Positions 47,955-55,236 of a stretch of 64,000 nucleotides of DNA are shown here, piece after piece. The notes below the pieces were generated by a model, which worked only from the letters and a program-made list of their open reading frames with translations, searched no databases and was not told the origin of the DNA. A program made the position numbers and the translations under genes. Within the stretch, counting starts at the first letter, position 1. Each line of letters starts with the position of its first letter. Source of the DNA: DASPWW01 sp963756745 (lineage in GTDB: Bacteria; Actinomycetota; Thermoleophilia; Solirubrobacterales; 70-9). The DNA lies in the NCBI GenBank assembly GCA_963756745.1, contig CAVWOU010000010.1, forward strand, positions 124,001 to 188,000, in the 5' to 3' direction.

Positions 47955-47989
47955 CCCGAGCAACGAGAAACGAGACACGAGCAACGAAG
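47955..47989 (+). repeat. Heptad array, right end (5 units)
   Basis: Five 7-nt units of consensus AACGAGC, ending 2 nt before the ATG of the BKACE gene. With 47553-47580 it brackets the four-helix-bundle gene like terminal inverted repeats. Confidence 0.7.
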
Positions 47990-47991
47990 CC

Positions 47992-48894
47992 ATGAGCCGC
48001 TTCGAGGACCCGGTCATCCTCACCAACTCGATCTCGGGCGTGGTCGCGAACAAGGAGCAGTGCCCGGCGATCCCGTACACGCCCGAGGAGTACGCGGCCG
48101 AGGCCCGGCGCGCCGTGGACGAAGGCGCGTCGATGATCCACATCCACGCGCGCAAGCCGGACGGGTCGCCCTCGTACGAGGTCGAGGACTACCGCGCGAT
48201 CACGGAGGCGATCCGGAGCGAGGTGAACGACGCCGTCATCAACTACTCGACCGGCGCCGTGGGTGTACCGATCGAGAAACGGATCGAGTACCTGCGCGAG
48301 CTTCGCCCGGACGTCGCGGCGCTGAACATGGGCTCGATGAACTATGCGAAGTACTCGAGCCGGCGCAAGGACTTCGTGTTCAAGCTCGTGTTCGAGAACA
48401 GCTTCGACACGATCATCGAGTTCCTCACCGCGATGGTCGAGCTGGGGATCCGCCCCGAGCACGAGTGCTTCGACCTCGGCCACGTCGCGTCGCTGCCCCC
48501 GCTGATCGACATGGGGGTGCTCGAGGGCCCGCTCCAGGTCGACTGCGTGATGGGGGTGACCGGCGGCGCGCCGGCGACCCCGGAGTCGCTCGAGTTCATG
48601 TCGCGACAGATCCCCGACGCGCGCGGCGGGCGCAACAACTGGGGCGTGATCGGGATCTCGCGCGAGCAGTGGCGCCTGGGTGCTGCGGCGCTCGCGCTCG
48701 GCGGCAACTTCCGGGTCGGGCTCGAGGACAACTTCTACCTCCCGGACGGCGAGATGGCGCGCTCGAACGGCGAGTTGATCGCGAAGGCGCGTGAGATGGT
48801 CCACGCCGCCGGGCGCCGCGTGGCGAGCGTCGAGGAGGCTCGGGAGATGCTCGGAACGCCGAAGAAATCGACCCTCGTAGCTGGTGGCTCGTAG
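47992..48894 (+). CDS. Beta-keto acid cleavage enzyme (BKACE, DUF849 / Kce family)
   Basis: A 300-residue zinc-dependent TIM-barrel enzyme. The family condenses a beta-keto acid with acetyl-CoA, giving acetoacetate and a new acyl-CoA. Zinc-binding HIHAR (near residue 50) and the later glycine-rich VMGVTGGAPATPESL are seen. The family founder acts in lysine fermentation; specificity here is not predictable. The C-terminal residues STLVAGGS are encoded by inverted heptad units, so the natural end may have been shorter. It is followed directly by a CaiB gene and a MerR regulator. Confidence 0.9.
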   Translation: MSRFEDPVILTNSISGVVANKEQCPAIPYTPEEYAAEARRAVDEGASMIHIHARKPDGSPSYEVEDYRAITEAIRSEVNDAVINYSTGAVGVPIEKRIEYLRELRPDVAALNMGSMNYAKYSSRRKDFVFKLVFENSFDTIIEFLTAMVELGIRPEHECFDLGHVASLPPLIDMGVLEGPLQVDCVMGVTGGAPATPESLEFMSRQIPDARGGRNNWGVIGISREQWRLGAAALALGGNFRVGLEDNFYLPDGEMARSNGELIAKAREMVHAAGRRVASVEEAREMLGTPKKSTLVAGGS

Positions 48895-48933
48895 ATCAGA
48901 TGACGAGCAACGAGCAACGAGCAACGAGCAACG
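48873..48933. repeat. Inverted heptad-array pair without a gene between (possible empty site)
   Basis: Three units resembling GCTCGTA (48873-48893), an 8-9-nt spacer containing the CaiB ATG, then four units of AACGAGC (48902-48929). It has the same heptads and inverted layout as the arrays around the four-helix-bundle gene, but no insert. It encodes the last residues of BKACE and the first dozen of CaiB. Confidence 0.65.
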
Positions 48934-50162
48934 GTGCCCTGAGCGACGTGCGGGTGCTTGATCTGACGCGACTGCTGCCCGGCGGCTTCTGCTCGCTGCT
49001 GCTCGCCGACTTCGGCGCCGATGTGGTGAAGGTGGAGGACACGGGCGGGGGCGACTATGTGCGGTGGGCGCCGCCGTACTACGGCGACGAGGAGCTCCAG
49101 CCGCTCGGCACCCGCTCGGCGCTGTATCTGTCGCTGAACCGGGGCAAGCGCTCGATCCGGATCGACCTCAAGTCCGACGCCGGGCGCGACGCGTTGCTGC
49201 GTTTGGCGCGCGAGTACGACGTCGTGCTCGAGAGCTTCCGCCCGGGCGTGCTCGACCGGCTCGGGGTCGGCTACGAGCGCCTTCGCGAGGTCAACCCCGG
49301 GATCGTGTACTGCGCGATCACCGGCTATGGCCAGACCGGGCCGAACACGGAGCGCGCCGGCCACGACACCAACTACCTCGCGCTGAACGGTTTGCTCGGC
49401 CTCACCGGGGCGCCGGACGGCCCGCCCGTCCAGGCGGGCGGCCAGATCGCCGACCTCGGCGGAGGCGCGCTGATGGCGGCGTTCGGGGTGATGGCGGCGC
49501 TGCACGAGCGACGCGCTTCGGGCGAGGGCCAGCTCGTCGACGTCTCGATGACCGACGGCTCGCTCGCGTGGCTCGCGATGGTCGCCGGCCGCTTCTTCTG
49601 TGACGGCGTCGTGCCCAGGCGCGGCGACAACGAGCTCGCGGGGCGGATCGTGTGCTACTTCCCATATGAGGCCGCGGACGGCTGGGTATCGTGCGGCGCG
49701 CTGGAGCCGAAGTTCTGGCAGGCGTTCTGCCGCGGCGTAGGGCGCGAGGACCTGATCGAGAAGCAGTTCGAGCGCCCCGGCTCCAACGCGTGGCGCGAGG
49801 TCGCCGAGATCTTCCGCTCGCGCACCCGCGAGGAGTGGCGCGCGTTCAACGACGAGCACGACTGCTGCATCGAGCCGGTGCTCGACCTCGACGAGGCGCT
49901 CGACTCGGACCTCGTGCGGGCGCGCGAGATGGTCGTCGAGCTCGACCAGCCCAACCTCGGGCCGGTGCGCCAGCTAGGGGTCCCGGTGAAGATGAGCCGG
50001 ACTCCCGGCGCCGTTGATGCGCCGGCGCCGGCGCTCGGCGAGCACACGCGCGCGGTGCTCGGCGATGTCGGCTACTCCGACGAGGAGATCGACGCGATGA
50101 TCGAGAGCGGCGCGGTCGCGGGTGCGGCCACGGAGGGATCCGAGGCGGTGTTTCGGGCGTGA
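48900..50162 (+). CDS. CaiB/BaiF-family CoA-transferase / racemase
   Basis: A 420-residue class III CoA-transferase-fold protein, closest in pattern to alpha-methylacyl-CoA racemases: LTRLLPGGFCSLLLADFGADVVKVED, SLNRGKRSIRIDLKS, and the Asp motif AGGQIADLGGGALMAAFG. It may racemise branched acyl-CoAs or activate acids for the BKACE and dehydrogenases. The first 12 residues (MTSNEQRATSNG) come from the heptad array and are not part of the fold; an original start may lie about 40 nt downstream. Its stop overlaps an in-frame GTG leading into the MerR gene. Confidence 0.9.
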   Translation: MTSNEQRATSNGALSDVRVLDLTRLLPGGFCSLLLADFGADVVKVEDTGGGDYVRWAPPYYGDEELQPLGTRSALYLSLNRGKRSIRIDLKSDAGRDALLRLAREYDVVLESFRPGVLDRLGVGYERLREVNPGIVYCAITGYGQTGPNTERAGHDTNYLALNGLLGLTGAPDGPPVQAGGQIADLGGGALMAAFGVMAALHERRASGEGQLVDVSMTDGSLAWLAMVAGRFFCDGVVPRRGDNELAGRIVCYFPYEAADGWVSCGALEPKFWQAFCRGVGREDLIEKQFERPGSNAWREVAEIFRSRTREEWRAFNDEHDCCIEPVLDLDEALDSDLVRAREMVVELDQPNLGPVRQLGVPVKMSRTPGAVDAPAPALGEHTRAVLGDVGYSDEEIDAMIESGAVAGAATEGSEAVFRA

Positions 50163-50221
50163 GCAGGGCGAGACCAAACCCGGCCGCGCCCGGCCGCGGA
50201 GCGGTGGAAGCGGCCGGAAAG

Positions 50222-50911
50222 ATGAAGATCTCGGAGCTGGCGTCGGCGGCAGACGTGCCCGTGGCCACAGTCCGCCACTACCTCCGCGAGGGCCTGCTTC
50301 CGGAGCCCGAGAAGACGAGCCGCAACATGGCCTACTACTCGCCCGAGCTCGTCGACCGGATCAGGCTGATAAAGCAGCTCCAGGAGGAGCGCTTCATGCC
50401 GCTGAAGGTGATCCGCGAGCTGCTCGAATCGGGCAACGGCGATCCCGAGCGCCTCCGCGCGCTGATCGAGCTCGAGGACAGGATCCTCGAGCGCACGCTC
50501 GCCGGCGAGCGCAAGCGCGTTTCCGGGCGCGAGGTCCGGCGCCGCTACGAGGTCCCCAAGGAGGTCCTCGACCGCCTCGCCGAGCTCGAGGTGCTGAGCC
50601 CCGACGACCGCGGCTACTCGCCCTCCGACGTTCGCATCGTCGAGGCGATCAGCCGCTTTCGCGCCGGCGGCTACGACGAGCGCATTGGCTTCACGGTGTA
50701 CGACACGCTTCGCTACAAGCGCGCGCTCGAGGGGCTCGTCAAGGAGGAGGTCGACGTGCTGATGGAGCGGCTCGCCGGCGAGATGGACGCGGACCGCGCC
50801 GTCGAGCTGATCGAGGCGGGCGCAGAGCCGCTCCAGGAACTGATCGCCGCGCTCCACACCAAGCTGCTCGTCGCCGAACTCGAGCGCCACCGGGCCGCGC
50901 GAGAGACTTAA
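50222..50911 (+). CDS. MerR-family transcriptional regulator
   Basis: A 229-residue regulator. The N-terminal winged HTH is MKISELASAADVPVATVRHYLREGLLP, followed by NMAYYSPELVDRIRLIKQL and a coiled helix. A second, degenerate HTH-like segment (RRRYEVPKEVLDRLAELEVL) and a helical effector domain follow, as in MerR proteins controlling acyl-CoA pathways. The ATG at 50222 gives the exact family N-terminus; a GTG at 50159 would add 21 Pro/Ala/Gly-rich residues derived from a short repeat. It is probably cotranscribed with CaiB and regulates the BKACE-CaiB genes (inference). Confidence 0.88.
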   Translation: MKISELASAADVPVATVRHYLREGLLPEPEKTSRNMAYYSPELVDRIRLIKQLQEERFMPLKVIRELLESGNGDPERLRALIELEDRILERTLAGERKRVSGREVRRRYEVPKEVLDRLAELEVLSPDDRGYSPSDVRIVEAISRFRAGGYDERIGFTVYDTLRYKRALEGLVKEEVDVLMERLAGEMDADRAVELIEAGAEPLQELIAALHTKLLVAELERHRAARET

Positions 50912-50963
50912 CGGTCGGCCTCCGCTGAGAGTCGGGCCGCGAATGACGGTCGGCACCCGCCCG

Positions 50964-50999
50964 TATACTGGGGCGAGACTGGATTGACTGGTCAGTCAA
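50964..50999 (+). promoter_or_regulatory. Promoter and TetR-type operator of the nitrilase-TetR-hydrolase operon
   Basis: The -10 box TATACT is at 50964-50969. Downstream, TTGACTG (50984-50990), 2 nt and CAGTCAA (50993-50999) form an inverted repeat of the size TetR regulators bind. A GGAGGAGGT ribosome-binding site follows at 51004. The TetR gene is second in the operon, so autoregulation is likely. Confidence 0.6.
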
Positions 51000-51024
51000 C
51001 CAGCGGAGGAGGTCGGGGCAGCCG

Positions 51025-51858
51025 ATGCGCGCCGCCGCCGTACAGCTCAACTCCACCGATGACAAGGAGCGGAACCTCGAGGCCGCCGAGCGGCTCGTGC
51101 GCAACGCTGCGGGTGACGGCGCCGAGCTGATCGCGTTGCCCGAGAAGTGGAACCTGCTCGGCCCCGGCGAGGCGCTTCGCGCCGGAGCCGAGGACCTCGA
51201 CGGCCCCACGATCTCCGCCGTGCGCTCGTGGGCTCGCGAGCTGGGCGTCCACGTCGTCGCGGGCAGCATCTCGGAGCGGGTCGCCGAGCGCGACAAGCTC
51301 TCCAACACCTCGGTCCTCGTCGGCGCCGGCGGTGAGGTGGAGGCCGCGTACCGCAAGATCCACATGTTCGACGTCGATGTGGGCGGAGTGGCGTACCGCG
51401 AGTCCGAGCACGAGGAGCCGGGCACCGAGATCGTAGTGGCGCACGCCGCGGACGTTCCGATCGGGCTCACCGTCTGCTACGACCTCCGCTTCCCGGAGCT
51501 GTACCGGATCCTCGCCGTGCGCGGGGCGCGCGTGATCACCGTCCCCGCCGCCTTCACGCTTCACACCGGCAAGGATCACTGGGAGCCGCTGCTCCGCGCG
51601 CGGGCGATCGAGAACCAGGCCTTCGTCCTCGCCCCGAACCAGATCGGCGAGGCGCCGCCCCACTACAACTCCTACGGGCGCTCGATGATCGTCGACCCGT
51701 GGGGAGTGCCGCTGGCCACCGCACCCGACGAGGAGTGTTTCGTGGCCGCGGAGCTCGACTTCGCCCTCCAGGACCGGATCCGCGAGTCGTTGCCGTCGCT
51801 CGCCAACCGGCGGCCCGAGTCATACCGCTGGCCAGAGATCTCGGAGGTGCCGGCGTGA
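51025..51858 (+). CDS. Carbon-nitrogen hydrolase (Nit1/Nit2-like amidase)
   Basis: A 277-residue nitrilase-superfamily amidase with the Glu-Lys-Cys triad complete: E40 (ALPEKWN), K111 (YRKIHMFDVD) and C151 (TVCYDLRFPEL). The KIHMFDVD and YDLRFPE patterns are those of Nit1/Nit2-type enzymes, which hydrolyse deaminated glutathione or alpha-ketoglutaramate. Metabolite repair is therefore the best guess. It has a leadered message with a strong Shine-Dalgarno site. The stop overlaps the TetR start (TGATG). Confidence 0.92.
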   Translation: MRAAAVQLNSTDDKERNLEAAERLVRNAAGDGAELIALPEKWNLLGPGEALRAGAEDLDGPTISAVRSWARELGVHVVAGSISERVAERDKLSNTSVLVGAGGEVEAAYRKIHMFDVDVGGVAYRESEHEEPGTEIVVAHAADVPIGLTVCYDLRFPELYRILAVRGARVITVPAAFTLHTGKDHWEPLLRARAIENQAFVLAPNQIGEAPPHYNSYGRSMIVDPWGVPLATAPDEECFVAAELDFALQDRIRESLPSLANRRPESYRWPEISEVPA

Positions 51859-52496
51859 TGGCCCAGGCTCCGGCCCTCGACAAGCGCCGCATGATCCTCG
51901 ACGCCGCGATCCGCGTTTTCGCCCGCCAGGGCTTCCACCGCTGCCGAGTCTCGGACATCGCCGACGAGGCGGGGGTCGCGTACGGGCTCGTCTACCACTA
52001 CTTCAAGTCCAAGGACCAGGTTCTGAACGAGCTCTTCACGGAGCGCTGGTCGCTGCTCCTCGCGGCGACCGAGGAGGTCGACGCCCAGGACATTCCCGCG
52101 CGCGACAAGCTCGCCGCCGTCGCGACGTTCATCGTCGACTCCTACCGCCACGACCCCGAGTTGATGAAGGTGATCATCGTCGAGGTGACGCGCGCCGCGA
52201 ACTCGTTTGGCCGAACCCACCTGCCCGAGATCCGCCGCGCCTACGACAAGATCGCCAAGATCGTCGCCGACGGCCAGAAGCGCGGCGAGTTCCGCCGCGA
52301 CGTCGACCCGGAGTTCGCCGCGATGTGGTTCTACGGCGCGATCGAGCAGCTGCTCTCGGGGTGGGTGTTCGAGCTCATCCCCACCGCAGACGGCGACTTC
52401 GAGCACGCCAAGGAGATGGTCGTCGAGACGATCTGCGGTGGGCTCGAGCCACGCCCGCAGGCCGGCGACGGCGCGGCGCGCGACGGCGCCGATTGA
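51858..52496 (+). CDS. TetR-family transcriptional regulator
   Basis: A 212-residue repressor. The N-terminal HTH is ILDAAIRVFARQGFHRCRVSDIADEAGVAYGLVYHYFKSKDQV (positions about 13-55), and the C-terminal ligand domain is of the fatty-acid-responsive (FadR/AcrR-like) type. It is second gene of the operon, overlapping the nitrilase stop and the hydrolase start. The inverted repeat at 50984-50999 is its likely operator. The ligand is unknown; an acyl-CoA is a reasonable suspicion. Confidence 0.92.
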   Translation: MAQAPALDKRRMILDAAIRVFARQGFHRCRVSDIADEAGVAYGLVYHYFKSKDQVLNELFTERWSLLLAATEEVDAQDIPARDKLAAVATFIVDSYRHDPELMKVIIVEVTRAANSFGRTHLPEIRRAYDKIAKIVADGQKRGEFRRDVDPEFAAMWFYGAIEQLLSGWVFELIPTADGDFEHAKEMVVETICGGLEPRPQAGDGAARDGAD

Positions 52497-53806
52497 CCGT
52501 GTGGGAGTCGGTCGCCACCACGCGGCGCCAGGACCGCGTGCTGCACGGAGCGGCGAAGATCCTCAACGTCCTCGTCGGCGCACTGATCCTTCCCGTGTGG
52601 CTCGTCGGGCAGCGGCTCGGTGGGCCGTTCCGGCGCCTGCTCGCCCGCGCCGGCCGCGAACCCAACACCCTGCCGGTCCCCGCGCCTCGCGAGCGCTCGA
52701 TGGATGCGTTGATGGGCGAGCTCGAAGCGATCCCTCACCGGCTCCATCCGTCCGAGACCGCCCAACTCCGCAAGGGGCTGCTCGACTGGGCGCCGTTCGT
52801 GCTCGCCCAGCACCGCCACACGGTGGGATGGGGCTACTCGTACCCGAGCCAGTTCCGCCACGACTACTTCGAGGGCGCCGACGGCGAGCGGATCGCCGCG
52901 ATGGTGGCGCTTCACGAGCACGATCGTCCCGGCCTTATCGTCGTTCATGGGCTGTTCTCGAACCGGCTCTTCGACTACGTGCGCGAGATCGCCGTCCGCG
53001 CCTATTTCGATTGGGGCTTCAACGTCGCCGCCATCGACCTGCGCAGCTTCGGGCTCACGGAGCTGCTCAGCCACGCGCCCTCGAGCGCGGGGTGGAAGGA
53101 GGGGGAGGACATCGTGTTCGCCGGGCGTCACCTCAAGGAGCTTGGCGCCACGAGCGTCGGGGCGCTCGGGATATCGCTCGGCTCCGCCTCGACGCTGAAC
53201 GCGACCCACCTACCAGGCGCGGAGGAGGCGCTCGACGGTGGTGTGCTTGCGATCTGCGGGGTCGCAGACACCCTGCGCGCGGCGGAGCGGCTCTCGCGCA
53301 AGGTCCCGCCCAGTCACCCCGCGTACGCGATCTCGAGCTTCTTCGCCGCGATGCTTCGCTCGCGGGTGCGCGCCGGCCGCTGGCCCGACGAGATCGACAC
53401 GCTCGTCGAGCCGATCGAGGCGCTCGCGGCGCCCTACTACGGCGTCACCGCGGAGGAGATCTGGGAGCGCTCCTCGCCCCGGAACAACATCGCCGGCGCC
53501 CGCGTCCCGGTGCTGGTGCTGCACTCCGAGGACGACCTGATCATCCCGGTCGAGCACGCGCGGATCCTCGACGACGCGAAGGGCGACAACGAGCTCGTGC
53601 GCGTGTGGATCCTGCCAGGCGGGGCCCATGCGGCGTTCGACATCGTCGATCCGCGGTGGACGTACGCCGTCTACCGCACGTTCTTCGAGCGCTGGGCCGA
53701 CTACGGCGACGCCCGGCCCCCACACGGGACCGCTCCCGCCGCCGCCGAGGTGGTTTACTCCCCCCGCCGCCGCGGGAATGTCAACACCGCGGGGGCGAGG
53801 ACGTAG
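52493..53806 (+). CDS. Alpha/beta hydrolase
   Basis: A 437-residue serine hydrolase. An N-terminal hydrophobic segment (ILNVLVGALILPVWLVG) may tether it to the membrane. The core has the oxyanion HGLFSN, the nucleophile elbow GISLGSAS, and the late Asp/His in HSEDDLIIP and PGGAHAAFD. It is probably an esterase or lipase. The TTG at 52493 overlaps the TetR stop (TTGA), and the GTG at 52499 is an alternative. It ends 6 nt before a 45-residue membrane gene. Confidence 0.85.
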   Translation: MTVWESVATTRRQDRVLHGAAKILNVLVGALILPVWLVGQRLGGPFRRLLARAGREPNTLPVPAPRERSMDALMGELEAIPHRLHPSETAQLRKGLLDWAPFVLAQHRHTVGWGYSYPSQFRHDYFEGADGERIAAMVALHEHDRPGLIVVHGLFSNRLFDYVREIAVRAYFDWGFNVAAIDLRSFGLTELLSHAPSSAGWKEGEDIVFAGRHLKELGATSVGALGISLGSASTLNATHLPGAEEALDGGVLAICGVADTLRAAERLSRKVPPSHPAYAISSFFAAMLRSRVRAGRWPDEIDTLVEPIEALAAPYYGVTAEEIWERSSPRNNIAGARVPVLVLHSEDDLIIPVEHARILDDAKGDNELVRVWILPGGAHAAFDIVDPRWTYAVYRTFFERWADYGDARPPHGTAPAAAEVVYSPRRRGNVNTAGART

Positions 53807-53812
53807 ACAGGA

Positions 53813-53950
53813 ATGGACAACAACGAAATCTTCAGACGCCTGCTGTGGAGCGGCCTGCTCGCCGCCACCGGCGCGCTGGCGAGCCTCGCCGCCCACCGGC
53901 TCTCGTCGGTGCTCTGGCATCGCCTGTTCCGCGAGGACCCGCCCGAGTGA
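53813..53950 (+). CDS. 45-residue membrane protein (DUF4235-like)
   Basis: A very short gene: MDNNEIFRRLLWSGLLAATG at the N-terminus, one hydrophobic segment (about 10-27), then SVLWHRLFREDPPE. This resembles the C-terminal half of DUF4235 proteins, and it sits directly before Holin-X and DUF3618 genes. All three are often clustered in actinobacteria and are thought to act at the envelope, perhaps under stress. Usual DUF4235 proteins are somewhat longer. Confidence 0.6.
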   Translation: MDNNEIFRRLLWSGLLAATGALASLAAHRLSSVLWHRLFREDPPE

Positions 53951-53971
53951 GCGGGGTCGAGGGAGCGGTGG

Positions 53972-54466
53972 ATGCCTGACGGCGCGCCCGGACCGCCGGA
54001 GACGAACTCGGACGAGCGGACGGTCGGCGAGCTCGTCATCGACATCTCCGAGCAGGCCTCCGGACTGATTCGGGAGGAGATCGAGCTCGCCAAGACCGAG
54101 GTCTCCGAGAAGGTCAACAAGATCCTTCGCGGCTCGGTGGCGGGAATCGTCGCGGGCGTGTTCGTGCTGATGGCGCTGGCGATGTTCATGCACGGCGTCG
54201 CGTGGCTGCTCAACGACCTCTTCTTCGAGGACAACGTGTGGCTGGGCTTCCTGGTCGAGGCGCTGTTCTGGCTCCTGGTGGGGATCGCGGCCGGGCTGTT
54301 CGCGTGGCGCTCGTTCAAGGCCGGGGCACCGCCCACCCCCGACATGGCGATCGAGGAGGCGAAGCTGACGAGGGACACCTTCGAGGCCGAGCTGCGGCAG
54401 CCGGCCGGCGAGCCAGCGCCGCCGTCCGGAGGCGCGCGGCCTCCCACCGGGGGCCCCGCGCCGTGA
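53972..54466 (+). CDS. Actinobacterial Holin-X family membrane protein (phage holin family III)
   Basis: A 164-residue protein: an amphipathic helix TVGELVIDISEQASGLIREEIELAKTE, two transmembrane segments (about 50-75 and 85-108) and a Pro/Gly-rich cytoplasmic tail. This is the pattern of the Holin-X/DUF1469 group. Despite the name, chromosomal members are envelope proteins of unclear role, not known lysis proteins. The stop overlaps the DUF3618 start (GTGA). Confidence 0.82.
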   Translation: MPDGAPGPPETNSDERTVGELVIDISEQASGLIREEIELAKTEVSEKVNKILRGSVAGIVAGVFVLMALAMFMHGVAWLLNDLFFEDNVWLGFLVEALFWLLVGIAAGLFAWRSFKAGAPPTPDMAIEEAKLTRDTFEAELRQPAGEPAPPSGGARPPTGGPAP

Positions 54467-54750
54467 GCACGACGCCGCAACGCGTCGGCGGCGGGACGGC
54501 ACCGGCCCAGCGGCTGCCCGCGCCGGGAGCGCCGGAGCGCACCTCCGACCAGATCCGCCGTGACGTCGAGGCGCGCCGCGGCCAGCTCGCCGGCTCGGTC
54601 GAGCTGCTTCGCGGTCGCGTCAACGAGCTCACCGACTGGCAGCGCCAGGTGCGCGAGCATCGCGACGAGCTGATCGCGGGCGCCGCGATCGCGGGGTTCG
54701 TCATCGGCGGTTTCCTCGCGTTGCGACGGCGCCGCCGGCGCGGCGATTAG
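54463..54750 (+). CDS. DUF3618 membrane protein
   Basis: A 95-residue protein. RTSDQIRRDVEARRGQLAGSVELLRGRVNELTDW is the DUF3618 helical segment (positions about 26-60), followed by one transmembrane helix (LIAGAAIAGFVIGGFLAL) and an Arg-rich end. It always accompanies Holin-X-type genes in actinobacteria and is coupled here by a GTGA overlap. The function is unknown; an envelope stress role is suspected. Confidence 0.85.
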   Translation: MSTTPQRVGGGTAPAQRLPAPGAPERTSDQIRRDVEARRGQLAGSVELLRGRVNELTDWQRQVREHRDELIAGAAIAGFVIGGFLALRRRRRRGD

Positions 54751-54767
54751 AGGGCTCGGCGCGGAAG

Positions 54768-55208
54768 CTACCGCGGCAGCGGCGAGCCGGCGAAAAACGC
54801 GAACCACAGGAGCAGCACGAGCCCGGCTGCGATCGCCGTGGCGACGAGGATGGTGTCGAGGGCGGAAGTCGGCGCGTGCATGTTGCGCTCGTCGCGCATG
54901 CTGCGGCGCCACGGGGGCGGGACCGCCTTCGTCTCGATCACCGTGCCGGTGAGCGCCCGGTGAGCGGAGTCCACTCGACGCAGGAGAGTGAACAGCACAA
55001 GCATCGTCGCCGGGATGCCGATCGCGACCGCGACGTAGGCGCCGAAGCTCGGGTCGAGCGAGTTGTTGACCTTCGAGGCGGCCCACAACCACGCCAGAGG
55101 GACGGCAAGCCAAAGGGTCATGCTCCCCAGCACCATCACCACGATCAGGCCGAACGCGGCGATCTCTCTTCCGCGGGCTACGGACATATCAGCGTCATCG
55201 GCATCCAC
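54768..55208 (-). CDS. Small integral membrane protein, function unknown
   Basis: A 146-residue protein with three hydrophobic segments: FGLIVVMVLGSMTLWLAVP, AYVAVAIGIPATMLVLF and TILVATAIAAGLVLLLWFAF. A basic cytoplasmic loop (RVDSAHRALTG to WRRSMRDERN) separates the last two. I do not recognise the family. Starts GTG 55208 and ATG 55187 are in frame; the longer one adds only acidic residues. It converges on DUF3618 and follows DegV on the same strand after 28 nt. Confidence 0.68.
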   Translation of the reverse strand: MDADDADMSVARGREIAAFGLIVVMVLGSMTLWLAVPLAWLWAASKVNNSLDPSFGAYVAVAIGIPATMLVLFTLLRRVDSAHRALTGTVIETKAVPPPWRRSMRDERNMHAPTSALDTILVATAIAAGLVLLLWFAFFAGSPLPR

Positions 55209-55236
55209 TCTCCCGGCGACAGCTTAGCGGCGCTGT

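Noticed and set aside
47668..48924. Minus-strand frame opposite BKACE with LLVARC-like residues
   Set aside because: Those residues are the heptad array translated in the wrong frame; the plus strand encodes a clear BKACE.
47553..48933. Heptad arrays as a CRISPR
   Set aside because: Units are 7 nt with no spacers and no cas genes are near; this is a simple tandem repeat.
53972..54466. Holin gene as evidence of a prophage
   Set aside because: Holin-X with DUF3618 and a DUF4235-like gene is a normal chromosomal trio in actinobacteria; no other phage genes are present.
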